Positions 11,549-22,947 of a stretch of 64,000 bases of DNA are shown piece by piece. Every line of letters starts with the position of its first letter. The first letter of the stretch is position 1. The notes below the pieces were generated by a model that ran no database searches, was not told the DNA's origin, and worked only from the letters and a program-made list of their open reading frames with translations. The translations under genes and the position numbers were made by a program. Source of the DNA: Gautieria morchelliformis (taxonomy: Eukaryota > Basidiomycota > Agaricomycetes > Gomphales > Gomphaceae); assembly GCA_015179125.1 (NCBI GenBank), contig WHVA01000343.1, forward strand, positions 1 through 64,000. The letters are read 5' to 3'.

Positions 11549-12234
11549 ATGTTTGCATTCAAAAATCCCCTTACCGCCACATTGGACTCTTGGCTGTCGC
11601 GACTCAAGTACTGGTTTCGACCTGTCCATTCTTGTGAATCGCAGGGCGATATCGGGCACATCGAACAGACAAGTTGCCCCACTTTCAATCCCACTGTGCT
11701 CTCTCCTCCCAGTCCGCTTTCCATAGACTTACCTTCCCGACGGTGAGTTTCCCACACGAGTTTTCGAGTCAATATAATTCTCAACATTCTTAGATAAATC
11801 TCAGTTCTGACCTTGACCCCGAATCGTTTGAGATAGGGTCGGGACCCTCGAGCACACCGAGTTCCCGGTGTCACACTCCTCTCGAAGATCCTTATGCAGA
11901 GAAAAAAGCCCTCCGTCACCCAACGCGGCTGTCTATTTCTAAGCTTAACTCCAAGGCGCTGTCTACGAACTCCACCACTACTTCGAGTGCCAGGAGATAT
12001 ACCCTTCTTGGCGAGTATTCTCTCCAGGAGCTTGTTCTACTTGAATTTATCACGCATACATCCGACGTGCAACCTGCCGACATCGACGACCTCCTGCTCA
12101 GATACCCGCCTGGTTTTTCACGCGTGTGTCGCTGTGCTGGCATGGTGGAGGACCTTTGTGAATTGTGTCAGTTATTGGATGCATACATGGACTACAGCCT
12201 TGAAAGGTTCAGGGGGACGAGTTCCGCAGCGTAG
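11549..12234 (+). CDS. Hypothetical protein, two exons, 207 aa
   Basis: Exon 1 (11,549–11,742) starts MFAFKNPLTATLDSW and ends in phase 2. A 62-nt intron (11,743–11,804) has donor gtgagt and acceptor ctcag. Exon 2 (11,805–12,234) continues RSDLDPESFEIG and stays open to TAG at 12,232. Exon 2 has no internal early methionine, so a simple single-exon scan misses it, yet its residue use looks coding: a Ser/Thr-rich stretch, then a helical-looking C-terminal half (YTLLGEYSLQELVLLEFI…) with four cysteines in RVCRCAGMVEDLCELC. I recognise no family. The 5' limit is uncertain; further upstream exons are possible. The gene lies between the decayed copy at 11.0 kb and the Copia element. Confidence 0.55.
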
Positions 12235-12447
12235 AATACGTGTGACATAATTGTGTTCGATATTAGTTGTACTACATGCCCCTTTTTTGCTGTCTGTCTA
12301 CAGTACTTTGTCCAAATGCGCTCATGATTTGAGACCTGCAGCACAGTTTACTCAGTTCTCTGGATATGATGCATGTGGCTTTCACACGGTGGACATATAA
12401 CTCTACTGAGCTTGCATCTCTCGCGGTCACTCGAGAAGAGTCAGACG

Positions 12448-12671
12448 TGTTAGTAATCGGGACGATGACACCGCCGAGGCAGAGCCGGCACGCATTTAGC
12501 CGGAAGTTCGAGATCGCTCTCGACCCCGGGTTGCTGGTGCGCCGGCATTGCATCGGCACAGCAGCTCGAAGGCATTAGTAATACAATAGACTTCATATTT
12601 TGTATATAAAGGCAGAACGATCTACTTGAGAGCGTAGAATAACAGTTTATTATTTACTCCTTCGTTCCACA
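12448..12671 (+). repeat. Copia 5' LTR
   Basis: 224 bp, TG…CA ends, with a TATA-like box (tatataaagg, about 12,603–12,612). Almost identical to the 3' LTR. Preceded by the target-site duplication AGACG. Confidence 0.93.
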
Positions 12672-12672
12672 A

Positions 12673-12683
12673 GTTATGGGCCC
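12673..12683 (+). other. Copia primer-binding site
   Basis: GTTATGGGCCC directly after the 5' LTR is complementary, apart from one base, to the anticodon-stem region of initiator tRNA-Met (GGGCTCATAAC). Copia-type elements are known to prime from such an internal half-tRNA. This is a match from memory of the tRNA sequence. Confidence 0.6.
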
Positions 12684-12760
12684 CGGCCATAACTAAACTA
12701 CTACACATCTAGCTTACTCCAACTACACCCTACACTCCACTGACTCAATACCGATCGACG

Positions 12761-13834
12761 ATGTCGAGTAGCAACAACACGTACAAGATCGACCCCTTGA
12801 ACGGGGATAATTACGCGGCGTGGCGCCGGCGGCTCGAGTGGATACTCCATGACTTAGATCTGTGGGACGTGGCTATCGGCAGGGAGACGGAACCGAGACC
12901 GGCAGATGCCGACAACGTCACTGCGACCGAGCAGCAAGAAATTGATGATTGGAAAAGGAAGGACAAAAAGGCTAGAAAAGAGATTTGCCTTAGAGTCGCC
13001 GACGAACAACTAGTTTACATCAATCAGACAATGTCTGCATTTGCTGTATGGACTAGTTTACAAGCTATATTCGAATCTAAGGGAGCAGTGGGAATTGTAA
13101 ATCTCCGAAGAGATTTCTTCCGGACGCTTGCCGAGGACAGCGCGAACATGGAGGAGCACATACACAAGCTCCGTGGCATTCAACAGGAACTGAATGCGCG
13201 GGGACATTACATCAGTGACACCGAGTTCTCGAACACGTTGCTGACGTCATTACCAGATTCTTGGTCGGCGTTTATTATGGCAGTAAACGCCAGTGGAGCC
13301 GGGATGACAGCTGATATATTAATAGCTCGAGTCCTCGATGAGGATCGAGCACGGAAAGCTGGATCGGCACGGCAGATGGCGCTTAAGGCGCAACAACGTC
13401 ACAAGCCCAAGAAAGACGACTCAGGAGCAACAAAGGGAAAATGCCGAAATTGCGGCAAGAAGGGTCATTACGTGAAGGACTGCTGGGCGAAAGGTGGCGG
13501 CAAGGAAGGCCAGGCACCAAAGTGGTTCAAATCAGGGAACAAAGAGATGGTTAAACAAGCAGAAGAAAAGGACTTCGCATTTGTATCTAAGGAGGTAGCA
13601 TACAGTGCTATATCTGCATCCGACTGGCTAGCCGATTCAGCGGCAACAACACATATAGCTCGAAGCCAAAACGATTTTGCTAGCTATGCCGAGGAACCAT
13701 CAGAAATTGAAGGAATTTCACCCGGTGTGGTACTACATACACAAGGCCGAGGCACTATATACATGCAATTCAAGATCGGCGCCAAGACGAACACATTGAA
13801 CTACGTGACATCAAGCATGCACCGGATGCGCTGA
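12761..13834 (+). pseudogene. Copia gag and protease region
   Basis: The N-terminal gag part has the typical LNGDNYAAWRRRLEW start of Copia gag proteins, followed near residue 230 by a zinc knuckle (CRNCGKKGHYVKDC). The protease region shows the active-site pattern DWLADSAATTHI. This is the fossil gag–protease end of the element; the reading frame breaks downstream. Confidence 0.88.
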
Positions 13835-14021
13835 ACAGTGTAGGGCGTCTAACTGATAAGGGCAACACGGCCACATTTTCAGGCACCGGCGTCGAATTCA
13901 AATCATGCGCCAGAGTTACCTTCGCACAGGGACAGAAGCGCGGGCGGCTGTTCTGTATGAAGGCACGAGTCACTCGATCAATTGAGGCACGGGACTTTGC
14001 CGCAGCGGCAAAGGGACGGTC

Positions 14022-14960
14022 ATGGGACAATGGCACAGAATACTAGGGCACGTCAACATAAAATTGTTGAAATCTAACGACCTAGTTACTGGACTCGAGA
14101 TCGACGAGTCAAAAGAGCCAAGCCAGTGTAAAGCCTGCATACAAGGCAAACAGCATGTGGAGCCATTCCCCAAAAGAGCCGAGGACACTGTAGAACAGGT
14201 CGGTGACCTAACAGTATCCGATGTATGGGGGCCTGCCCAGACCGAAGGACCATCACATGAAAAGTACTTCTATTCTTTCACGGATCAAATCTAGGTACAC
14301 GGTCATTTACTTCGGGAGCGCCAAAGATGAAGCGCTCAAACACTTCGAGACGTACAAAGCATTCCTCAAGATCCAAACAGGTCAGAAACTGAAGAGGTTT
14401 CGCTCAGACAATGGAGGAGAATATGTCAATAAAAATTTCAAGGAATTTTGTGCAAAATATGGCATTATCATGGAGACCACAGCTCCATACTCCCCAGCCC
14501 AGAATGGAATCGCCGAACGACTCAACCGGACCTTACTCGAGCACGCACGGGCAATGATATTTGCCAAGAACCTGCCAAAAATACTCTGGCCCGAGGCCGT
14601 GGCTTACGCATGTTATATCAAAAATCGATCATCCACGCGAGCGCTTGGAGATGACGCAACGCCGTTCCAAGCACTATTCGGCAAGAAGCCGAACATAGCA
14701 CGTCTAGAGGAATTCGGGACAAATTGCTGGGTTATGGTGCTGGATCAATGTCGAGCCAAACTTGATCCAAAGGCAGAAGAACATATCTTCGTCGGAGTAG
14801 CAGAACATGCAAAAGCCTGGAGGTATTACAATAAAGCCTCAAAGCATGTCCAAATTTCGAGAAATATTACATTCGAGGAAAACGACAACAGACTCTACCC
14901 TATCCCAGATAACGACGATGACGACACGGCACCGCTCGAGGGGGAGCACTCACCGCACGA
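14022..14960 (+). pseudogene. Copia integrase region
   Basis: Pre-integrase and integrase core remains: CKACIQGKQH, then RSDNGGEYVNKNF and PYSPAQNGIAERLNRTLLEHAR, the D–D–E core signature of Copia integrases. Followed by the acidic linker that separates integrase from reverse transcriptase. Part of the broken polyprotein. Confidence 0.88.
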
Positions 14961-15129
14961 GCATGTGCCGGACCTGATCCCATCTACCCCGCAGATGTCA
15001 TCACCCCAGACGACGCCCGTTCCTGATCCACCTGAACAAGCGCCAGCTCCACAGATTCGACGGAGCGCGCGTATCACTCAAAGACCGGATTACCGGAAGC
15101 TGAATGATTCAGGATGCACCGATCAGGTT

Positions 15130-16174
15130 TACATAACGAAAGAAATCGTCACTGAACCTGAGAATTACAGAGCGGCGGTATCACGTGATGATGCGCCGAT
15201 CTGGGAAAAAGCGATGGAAATTGAAATGGATCAACACAAGACATTAGGAGAATGGGAATTAACAGAACTACCACCCGGACGAGTAGCCATCGGTTGCCGA
15301 TGGGTATACGCTGTCAAAACGCAACCGGATGGACAATTCGATAAGGCTAAAGCAAGGGTTGTAGCTCAAGGATTCACACAAAGGCCAGGGATGGATTACT
15401 ACGAGATAACTTCACCTGTGGTCAAGTTCGATTCACTACGTGTTCTATTAGCTATCGCAAACACACTCAATTGGGAAATCGAAATGATGGATGTCAAAGG
15501 CGCCTATCTCAATTCAACCATAGATGAGGAGATCTACATGCGTCAGCCCGACAGTTTTGATGATGGATCTGGACGCGTTCTAAGAATATACAGAGCGCTC
15601 TACGGACTCAAGCAATCGGGACGAGCTTGGCATCAGCGCTTACGCAAATTATTACTCGATCTCGGCTTTCACCAAAGCACAGCCGATGAATGCGTCTACA
15701 TCAGGCAAGATAAGGACTCAATCGAAGTCATCAGTATATGTGGACGACTTCGGACTATTTGCTGATTCCAAAGGAGGGATGATTAAGCTCAAGGGGGAGC
15801 TTCATGGAAAATTCCCCTTAACAGATTTAGGAGAGATGAAGAAAATCTTGGGAATTAGAGTTGAGAGGAATAGGGATGAGGGAACACTGATCATGTCTCA
15901 AGGACTTTACATCGACATCATACTCGATCGATTCACCATGGCTACGGCACATTCCGTATCTACACCCCTACACAAAATGATCAAACTCACGACACCTATG
16001 GACTCAACAGGTCCAACTGCCGAAGTACCCTATGCTAAAGCAATCGGATCGCTAATGTATGCAGCACTCAGCACACGATCTGATTTGGCTTTTACCGTAC
16101 AACATCTGAGCCAATTCACTACTACTTACGGAGCCGAGCACTGGACGGCGATCAAGCTCGCGCTCAGGTACCTC
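15130..16174 (+). pseudogene. Copia reverse transcriptase region
   Basis: Copia (RVT_2-type) landmarks are readable: W-Y-V--Q-DG, ARVVAQGFTQRPG, DVKGAYLNS, ALYGLKQSGRAWH, SVYVDDFGLFA and IGSLMYA. The region ends where the LINE is inserted. Part of the broken polyprotein. Confidence 0.9.
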
Positions 16175-16393
16175 AAGGGGTCACGTTTTTTTTTTTTTTT
16201 TTTTTTTTTTGTATCCAATTTAACGTCTTTTGGGGCCGGGCCCTATGTAAGACGGTTAATACAAGTGTTCGGTCGACATGTGTTTCTATCGTAAGTTTTC
16301 CTTTTCTGTCTCTGCTTGCGCTCATAGGGCGAGGCCCTGAGCGAGTCCGTGCCTGTGTGTGGGCAAGGTGTTTGTGTCTTTGCGGCTCGCGCA

Positions 16394-18103
16394 TCAGCGT
16401 GGTCTCCCTGCTCGCTCCGTCGTCTTTCCATCCTGTCTCCGCGGCTGAATGAGGTCTCCATGTGTCTGCTCGAATCTGCGCGTGTTGCTGATGTACTGGA
16501 ATAAGTGTGTCATTGCCTTCGGCCTCCCCAGCAGTGTGCTCGCTGACTTTGCCCCTCTGCGCAGCTTCTTTTCCAGCTCCTTCCTCTGTACAGCGTATCC
16601 TGGGCACCTAAACAAGAAGTGGTGGACAGTTTCTTCAGCTCGGTTGCATGTTGGACACATCGGTGTGTTCGCTCTTCCGATTCTATGCAGGTGTTTGTTG
16701 AGACAGATGTGTCCTGTTCTCAGCTGTACAAGTAAGCTGGCTTGTTTTCGAGGCAGATCACGGCTTATCTTTTGGTAGGCATTTGACGGCATGGAAGGGT
16801 CTATTTTGTGGGCTATTGCGGCTCTCGGTGACTTCGCGAGGGCTTCTCTGGCCGCGTTTTTGGTCTCCAGGTGGTGCCTTTGAAGTTCAGCAGCCCTGCT
16901 GCGAGGGAGGGTCCCCCTGCACTCGATGGGGATGAATCTCTCTTCGCTCGAGTGTCCTCTGGCCGCTTTTTTGGCTTCTGCGTCAGCTCTCTCGTTTCCC
17001 GCTATTCCAGCATGTCCCGGGACCCATCTCATGAGCACCGCCGCCCCTGGCTGCTGTGCTACCACGCCCTCGATCTGTCTGTGGAGCGCTTCTACCAGAT
17101 ACTGGCCTGAGATGGCCTTCTCCCGCCTCGTGGTTTGTATCGCCGCCTCGCTGTCTGTGGCTATGACATACTTCTTTCCCCTCTGCGTGTTCAGGAGCTT
17201 AGCTCCCATTGCCACACCTGCCAGCTCGGCCTCGAAAACGGTGTGATCGCGATCTGTTCCCATGTATAGTCTCACCACCTGCACCATCCTGCTCCCTCTG
17301 TATAGGACTGCTGCCGCTCCTACTCCCCCGTCGATGCACGAGCCGTCTGTGTATATCTTGATGTCTGCTGCTTCCTTATCATTCTCTTCGACTGCTTGGT
17401 CTTTGCCTGTTGGGATGCGGGTTTTGAAGGCCGGCGACCACTTTGGCCCTTGCATGACTGTCCGAATCTTCTCCATCTTATCCGGCTCAAGATTGAATGC
17501 GTGCAGTATTTCATGCAGGGGCGCCCTGTGTCTCTTTACATATCTTTTGGCTGCTGTGCTTACGGCTGACGCTAGGGGGTGAGTATTGGGTAAACAGGTG
17601 AGTCTCACTGCAGCTCTGTGTACGAGTTTGGAGACTAGAAGTGGGAATGGGAGGAGGTTCGCATGCGCGTCCAGTACGTCGTTTGCTGTTGTATTCATAG
17701 CCCCTGTTATTGACAGCGCTGCTTGCCTTTGGATCCGCCCCAGTTTGTTTATGTGGCCCTTGGTTCCCTTCGAGCGTTCTGATCCTGGCACGAGGAATAC
17801 GTCAGCTGCGTACAACATCTTTGGTATTGCAACCGTGAGGTAGTATCTCCGCATGTACTTAGCTGACACTCCTTTGGTCGGCCTTGTTAGACATCTATAC
17901 TGCGCAATATAGCGTTCACCCTTCTTGAGCGCATGGTTCACCTGCTCTTTGTAGCGTAGTTCCTGGTCTATTATCATTCCCAGAAACTTGTGAGTGGTGG
18001 TTGGCTTTATTAGGTGTGCCCCGATCTTTATGGCTGGCCGCGTGAGTGGTCTGGACCTCTTGGTTTTCGTGGTGTCCTTCTCCCGACACCTCGTCAATCC
18101 CAT
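16394..18103 (-). pseudogene. LINE 1 ORF2, C-terminal part (RNase H, zinc knuckle)
   Basis: About 569 codons continuing ORF2 after a frameshift. After a linker, the RNase H domain shows IYTDGSCIDGG, FEAELAG, ATDSEAA and WVPGHAGIAGNERAD, so all four acidic catalytic positions are kept. The C-terminal finger CPTCNRAEETVHHFLFRC is usual for this LINE group. The break from the upstream part is a probable one-base loss in the C run at 18,160–18,165 (G run on the coding strand). The open frame upstream of 18,103 in this phase matches the second LINE (GANDW versus GANEW), supporting a single original ORF2. Confidence 0.88.
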
Positions 18104-20367
18104 GAGGCCGAATTTTTCGACTGCGAAGCTGCATTGATGCTTCTGCGCCCACTCGTTGGCCCCCCGGGCCTTGTCATAATATTGGCTAGCTTCCCGAATG
18201 CCTCGTTGAAATCCGCTCCCTCGGCTATTAGAGTGGTGTCGTTGATGAAACCGACGCAGGCCTCGCCTCTTTCTCTCTGCACTACCTCGATCAAGTCAGT
18301 GTTATAGAACTGATATGCTATAGCAGATACCGGGCAACCCTGGTCCATCCCTCTATCTACTTGCATGGCCTGCGTGCTGTAGTCGTCGAAACCAATAGTT
18401 GTGCGTCTCCCCTCTACCCTTCTTTTGATCCACTTCGTGTACTCCTCAGGTACTCCTCTCTTGCGCATGTTATGTACTAGCTGGTCGAGGATGACACTCA
18501 GGAAGGCGCCCTTTATATCTAGGTATAGCACTCCTAGAACCCTGCCCCACCTCCATGCGTTTTTTGCCGCGGTTATGGTGTAGTGCAGGGCGTCGGTTGT
18601 CGTCCTTCCAGGCCGGCAGCCAAAATGATTGTCCGGCAGCAGAAAGTGCCTCTCCGTCATCTTGACCAAGTCCTCTGCTACGCAGGCCGATAATACCTTG
18701 CCTATTGTGTCTAAGAGTGCTATGGGTCTATACGCACCAGGGACTGTGTAGTCCAGTTTCCCCGGTTTCCTGAGGACTCTCGTAACCGAGTCTTTCCACT
18801 CTGCTGGATAGGTGTTCAGGCTAAAGGTAGCTCTGTATAGCGGTCCTAGATAAGGCAATAGTGTATCAATGCACTGCTTTATAACTATATTGGGGATGCC
18901 GTTGGCCCCAGGTGCCTTGAAGGGATTCAGCCTGTCTACCACTCGGCGTATCTGGTTGTCGGTGATGGGCTCAAACTCGAAGGCTGGTGGTGGGTACTCG
19001 AAGTCCTCTTGTACCTCGGCTGTGCTTGCCCTAGCTCTTGGGAAAAATGTGCTGAACAGCATTTTTGCCTTTTGCTCGTTTGTGGTGGCTACCCACTTTG
19101 TGCCGTCATCCCGCTTTGCTGTTAAGTTTGGCACCCTCGTGCGCCCCCCGTCTGTCGCATCTGCTGAAGCATACCTGTGTGCCGTCCATACTGTCTTCTC
19201 GTCTATCTCCTCTAGGAAGGCGTCCCAATGCTGCTTCTTGTTTTTCTCGATGGCGTCGGCATATTGATTCCTTGCGTTCTTGTAGTCCTCATGCGCCCGG
19301 TCTGCTGGCTCTCCCCTTCTTACATATGCTCTCCTGCCTAGCCGCCTGGTGTTGGCCCTAAGCTCGGTCAGCGCTCGCGACCACCACCTTTTCATGTATG
19401 GCGAGGGCTTGGTCTTGGGTGCTAGATCCTCTGCTGTCTCGATTATTGCCTTTGTGATCTCATGGAAGTGATGCTGGAAGGTGCGTTCGTCTGCCGGCTC
19501 TGGTTCAGCGATGTTGTCTAGCAGGCGCTCCTTCAGGCTTTCGTTGAAGGCCTTCCAGTCGACCTCCCTGTAGTTCGCTTTTGGAAGGCAAGTTACCGTG
19601 GCGATGGTCATGTCTATTGTTGTATCAACTGGGAAATGGACACTCCGCGCCGGCAGGTCCTCTGGGACTGTTGTGCATGTGATCAGCCTTTCAAGCAGGG
19701 TAGTAGAAATGAAGACGTTATCAGTTCGTGTGTGATTTCCCGTCGACATAGCACGTAGTGTAGGTATGGCCCCGGGGAGTGCCATTTGTAGGTTGTGTTC
19801 GGCAGTAGCATTTAGGAGTATCTGTGCTGCGTCCAGGTTGCTTCTGGTGAACAGGTGCGCATTTCGTTCTTCATCCCATATTGGATGATGGCGGTTGAAA
19901 TCCCCCAGCCATATGACTCCTTCGACGTTTTCTTGTAGCGCTTGGCCCTCCCTCGCTCGGAGCTGCATGTGCTTTTGCATATCGCGTATGCTGTCAGAAT
20001 TGTTACAGTCACAATATATGTTGAATATTAAGACTACACCGGTTTCCATTTTCACTTTTATCGCCGTGATGTCTGGCGATCCCACCTCTACCTCTGTCCA
20101 TGCACTGGTGGCTATTTTCTTGTTGACTAGGATGGTGGATCTTGTGCGTTTACCTCTGTCTTGATAGTGGGACTTCGGATATACTGAGTACCAGTGTGAT
20201 GACGCCCTCGCGTTCCCCAGGAAGTCTATGTATGGCTCTTGTATTGCGACTATGTCGTACCTGTCGGGTGGGCATTTCGTTAGTAGGTCTGTGACAGCGG
20301 TGAGAGATTTGTTCGTATTCTGTTGTCTTATCCTTAGTTTTTGATTTGTATGCGTGTCACTATTCAT
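18094..20367 (-). pseudogene. LINE 1 ORF2, N-terminal part (endonuclease and reverse transcriptase)
   Basis: 757 codons. Residues about 10–230 form an AP-type endonuclease (AIQEPYIDFLG, GDFNRHHPIWDEE). The reverse transcriptase domain follows at about 460–740 (KAPGANGIPN, YRPIALLDTIGK, FGCRPGRTTTDAL, YLDIKGAF, QGCPVSAI). The normally FVDD/YADD catalytic box reads FINDTT, so the first aspartate is asparagine, consistent with a G-to-A change and with loss of polymerase activity. The start ATG overlaps the ORF1 stop (ATGA), suggesting coupled termination and re-initiation as reported for some other LINEs. Confidence 0.9.
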
Positions 20368-22052
20368 CCGCGGTACGAGCTAAGGATGTCGTTGTCGCGT
20401 TGTTGATCCTCTGCCTGGCTGCCCCCTATGCCGAACTCGTCCAGCCTTCGTTGCCTCGCATTCTGGTTGGCCCACCCTTCGTCTCTGTGCCCTCTTTGTG
20501 GATTTCCTCCCCTGCCTTCGTTTTGGCTCGGCCTTCTCGCTGTGCCGCTTATCCCCTGTCTACTAATGGTCTCTGGTGTGGTCTGTCTCTGTGGCGCGTC
20601 CTGCATTGGGTTTAGCCCGTATAGGCCCCATGCCGCTGTGTCTCCGCTGATGGCTTCCTGCTGTTCCCATGTCCACGGGTCTTCGCTGGGGAAGAACTTG
20701 TAGGTATGTTCGGGGTCGTTTTTCTCCACCGCCTGGGATGCCGCTTTGAAGCTCAGGCATGTGCGGTCCCACGACGCGTGTCCTTGCGCGTCGCAGTTGG
20801 CGCATCTAAAATTGTCTGGGTCGGTCTCTTGACATTCTGCGGTTTTGTGTTCCTTGCCGCATGTTCCGCATTTGTTTGGGCTGGTGCACTCCGCCGCCAT
20901 GTGTCTGGCGTTGAGTCTCTGGCATTTTAGGCATCGCCTCGGCTCCCTTCTCATTCTCCTTGCCCAGGTCCTTTTCCCCGCTATTACCAACCCCTCCCTT
21001 ATGCTCTGGTTCGCCGCTTCTATTGTGGCGAACTTTGCTATTATGTGCGCGGTCCTCTGTCCTGCCGTCCTCCTGTGCAGGGGCTTTATCCATCGTGTTG
21101 ATATGAGGGTGTCACTTGGCAGCTTCGACTCTCTCTCTATCTTTCTCATTTCTGTGAAAGCCTCCGGCGAGTGGCTGACTGGTACGTACTCGACGATGAC
21201 GGACAGGGCTCGGTCCTTGATCACCGCTGTTCCGCTGAATTTGTCCAAGAATGCCTGCTTGTGCGTCTGTATCCACCTCGCCGCGCCGGCCGTGGTCAGG
21301 TCAAACACGATGCCCCCGTTTTCCAGCCTCTTCACCCCTATGAAGTTCATGTCAACCTCTTCCGGTAGCTCTAGCTGGGTCATGGCTTCGTTTGCCTTGG
21401 CTACCAGCTCCTGTTTGGTAAGTCCTTCGAGCGCGCTCTTTTCAACCCTAGGGTCACTGTCGACTAGGATCTGGCACTGTCTGGCCTTTGCCTTGACTAG
21501 GTTAGGGTGGTGCGAGAGTGGTACATTACCTCTCAGTGCTGCCGCGTATGTCGCTTTGCCTGCCCCATGTTCCTTCCCCCAGCTCGCTCCTCCCCAGCCT
21601 TCTTGTGCCTCATCTGCTCTCCTCGCCGCTGCCTGGACTGACATTTGGGCCGCCTCCATCAGGTTCATTGCCGCCTCCAATGCTTCCTCGATCCTCTCCA
21701 CGGCCGTCTTCAGCTTCTCCCCCACGTAGCTCACTACCGTTTCTCCCAGCCCTTTCGCCGCCTCCTCCATCATAAGGATAGCCACCGCTCTGGCTCCCTC
21801 CTGCAGTGTTTTCCCCGTGGAGCTGTGCGCCAGGGACAACAGCACGTGACTGAGCAGTTCCGTAGTCAGCAGCTCTTCTTTTGCGAAGTATCCGTTCTTG
21901 TCTAGAAAGGTGCGTGCTCCTTCCTTGTTGCGGGCGGCTGCATATGGGTCTGACAAGAGTTCCGCTCTCGTTTTGTTTGCGCTCTGCTGGATGCTGGCTC
22001 GAGTGCAGGGTTGTGTGGCCGTAGCTGTTGGAGGGTCTGTGTGGGGTGGCAT
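20364..22052 (-). CDS. LINE 1 ORF1 protein (CCHC nucleic-acid binding)
   Basis: 562 codons from ATG at 22,052 (MPPHTDPP). I chose this start because further upstream codons lie in the leader or beyond the element end at 22,191, and the third LINE begins with the same MPP. The N-terminal half is helical and rich in Ala/Glu (a probable coiled coil, about residues 80–160). Three zinc knuckles lie near residues 380–450: CLKCQRLNARHMAAEC, CGTCGKEHKTAEC and CANCDAQGHASWDRTC. ORF1 proteins of this kind bind the element RNA. The C-terminal 100 residues are Gln/Arg/Gly-rich. The frame is intact. Confidence 0.88.
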   Translation of the reverse strand: MPPHTDPPTATATQPCTRASIQQSANKTRAELLSDPYAAARNKEGARTFLDKNGYFAKEELLTTELLSHVLLSLAHSSTGKTLQEGARAVAILMMEEAAKGLGETVVSYVGEKLKTAVERIEEALEAAMNLMEAAQMSVQAAARRADEAQEGWGGASWGKEHGAGKATYAAALRGNVPLSHHPNLVKAKARQCQILVDSDPRVEKSALEGLTKQELVAKANEAMTQLELPEEVDMNFIGVKRLENGGIVFDLTTAGAARWIQTHKQAFLDKFSGTAVIKDRALSVIVEYVPVSHSPEAFTEMRKIERESKLPSDTLISTRWIKPLHRRTAGQRTAHIIAKFATIEAANQSIREGLVIAGKRTWARRMRREPRRCLKCQRLNARHMAAECTSPNKCGTCGKEHKTAECQETDPDNFRCANCDAQGHASWDRTCLSFKAASQAVEKNDPEHTYKFFPSEDPWTWEQQEAISGDTAAWGLYGLNPMQDAPQRQTTPETISRQGISGTARRPSQNEGRGGNPQRGHRDEGWANQNARQRRLDEFGIGGSQAEDQQRDNDILSSYRG

Positions 22053-22202
22053 GTCCCCTCCTTTTCTAGTTATGGTGTGCGTGCTACCTCTATCTTCTAC
22101 TATCGGGTCTCTACACGTGTTTTGGATGGTGTGGGTATGAGAAAATGTGTTTTGGAAAATTTTGGTGTGGTGGTAAGCGTGAGAACTTTTTAAGGGGTCA
22201 CG

Positions 22203-22712
22203 TGACGACGGCATAGCCTTCCGATGAGACGCTGGTCTCAACCTCGAAATATTTGTTGATTCGGATTATGCTAATAGAAACGACGCACTATCTATTAGTG
22301 GCTATGTAGCTATACTAGGAGGGGGAGCCATTGCATGCAGCTCGAAGAAGCAGCGAACAATCGCGCTATCTACTACGGAGGCCGAATACATGGCACTCAC
22401 CGAGGGTGCCAAGCAATTGATCTGGCTAAGGCGCTTCATCAAAGAGCTAGGAATAGATCAAGCTCAACCCACGTCACTTCGATCAGACAATCTAGGCGCC
22501 ATTACACTATCACATGACGCAACGTATCATGCGTGTACCAACATATCAATGTCGCATATCACTTCATCCGTGATAAAGTGGCCTCTCACGAGGCATCACT
22601 TACGTATGTACCGACGAAGGAGAACGTAGCGGACATATTTACAAAGGGACTGGACTTACACCAGCATAGGTATCTATTAGGGAAATTAGGATTTTGTCGA
22701 AGGGACTTCTCG
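22203..22712 (+). pseudogene. Copia RNase H region
   Basis: Beyond the LINE, Copia coding sequence resumes with RNase H landmarks (DSDYANRNDALSISGYV, STTEAEYMALTEGAKQ). The frame is broken. A purine-rich tract (gagggggag) directly before the 3' LTR is the likely polypurine tract. Confidence 0.85.
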
Positions 22713-22723
22713 CTGAGGGGGAG

Positions 22724-22947
22724 TGTTAGTAATCGGGACGATGACACCGCCGAGGCAGAGCCGGCACGCATTTAGCCGGAAGTTCGAGATCGCTTTCGAC
22801 CCGGGGTTGCTGGTGCGCCGGCATTGCATCGGCACAGCAGCTCGAAGGCATTAGTAATACAATGGACTTCATATTTTGTATATAAAGGCAGAACGATCTA
22901 CTTGAGATCGTAGAATAACAGTTTATTATTTACTCCTTCGTTCCACA
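22724..22947 (+). repeat. Copia 3' LTR
   Basis: 224 bp, same length as the 5' LTR with about four differences. Followed by the target-site duplication AGACG at 22,948–22,952. Its last bases supply in-frame codons and a stop to the interrupted minus-strand host gene. Confidence 0.93.

Larger units (their letters stand above)
16186..22191 (-). mobile_element. LINE 1 (RNase H-bearing non-LTR retrotransposon, Tad/I-like)
   Basis: A 6.0-kb element on the minus strand inserted into the Copia. The poly-A tail appears as a T run at about 16,186–16,210. The target-site duplication AAGGGGTCACG flanks it at 16,175–16,185 and 22,192–22,202. ORF1 (three zinc knuckles) and ORF2 (AP endonuclease, reverse transcriptase, RNase H, C-terminal zinc knuckle) overlap by ATGA. 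About 140 nt of 5' leader precede ORF1, so it seems full length. ORF2 has one frameshift and an altered catalytic motif, so it looks inactive. Confidence 0.93.
12448..22947 (+). mobile_element. Ty1/Copia LTR retrotransposon, broken and split by a LINE
   Basis: Bounded by 224-bp LTRs (TGTTAG…CCACA) and a 5-bp target-site duplication AGACG at 12,443–12,447 and 22,948–22,952. Parts run in Copia order: gag with a CCHC knuckle, aspartic protease, integrase, reverse transcriptase, RNase H. Without the 6.0-kb LINE inserted between reverse transcriptase and RNase H, the element is about 4.5 kb, usual for fungal Copia. The LTRs differ at about 4 of 224 positions, so it is fairly young. It is not whole: besides the LINE insertion there are roughly half a dozen frame breaks. 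It landed in the 3' end of the minus-strand gene at 22.9–24.1 kb. Confidence 0.93.

Noticed and set aside
16173-16294. Plus-strand frame with a run of phenylalanines at 16,186–16,210
   Set aside because: This is the Copia frame running into the poly-T end of the inserted LINE; it is not a gene feature.
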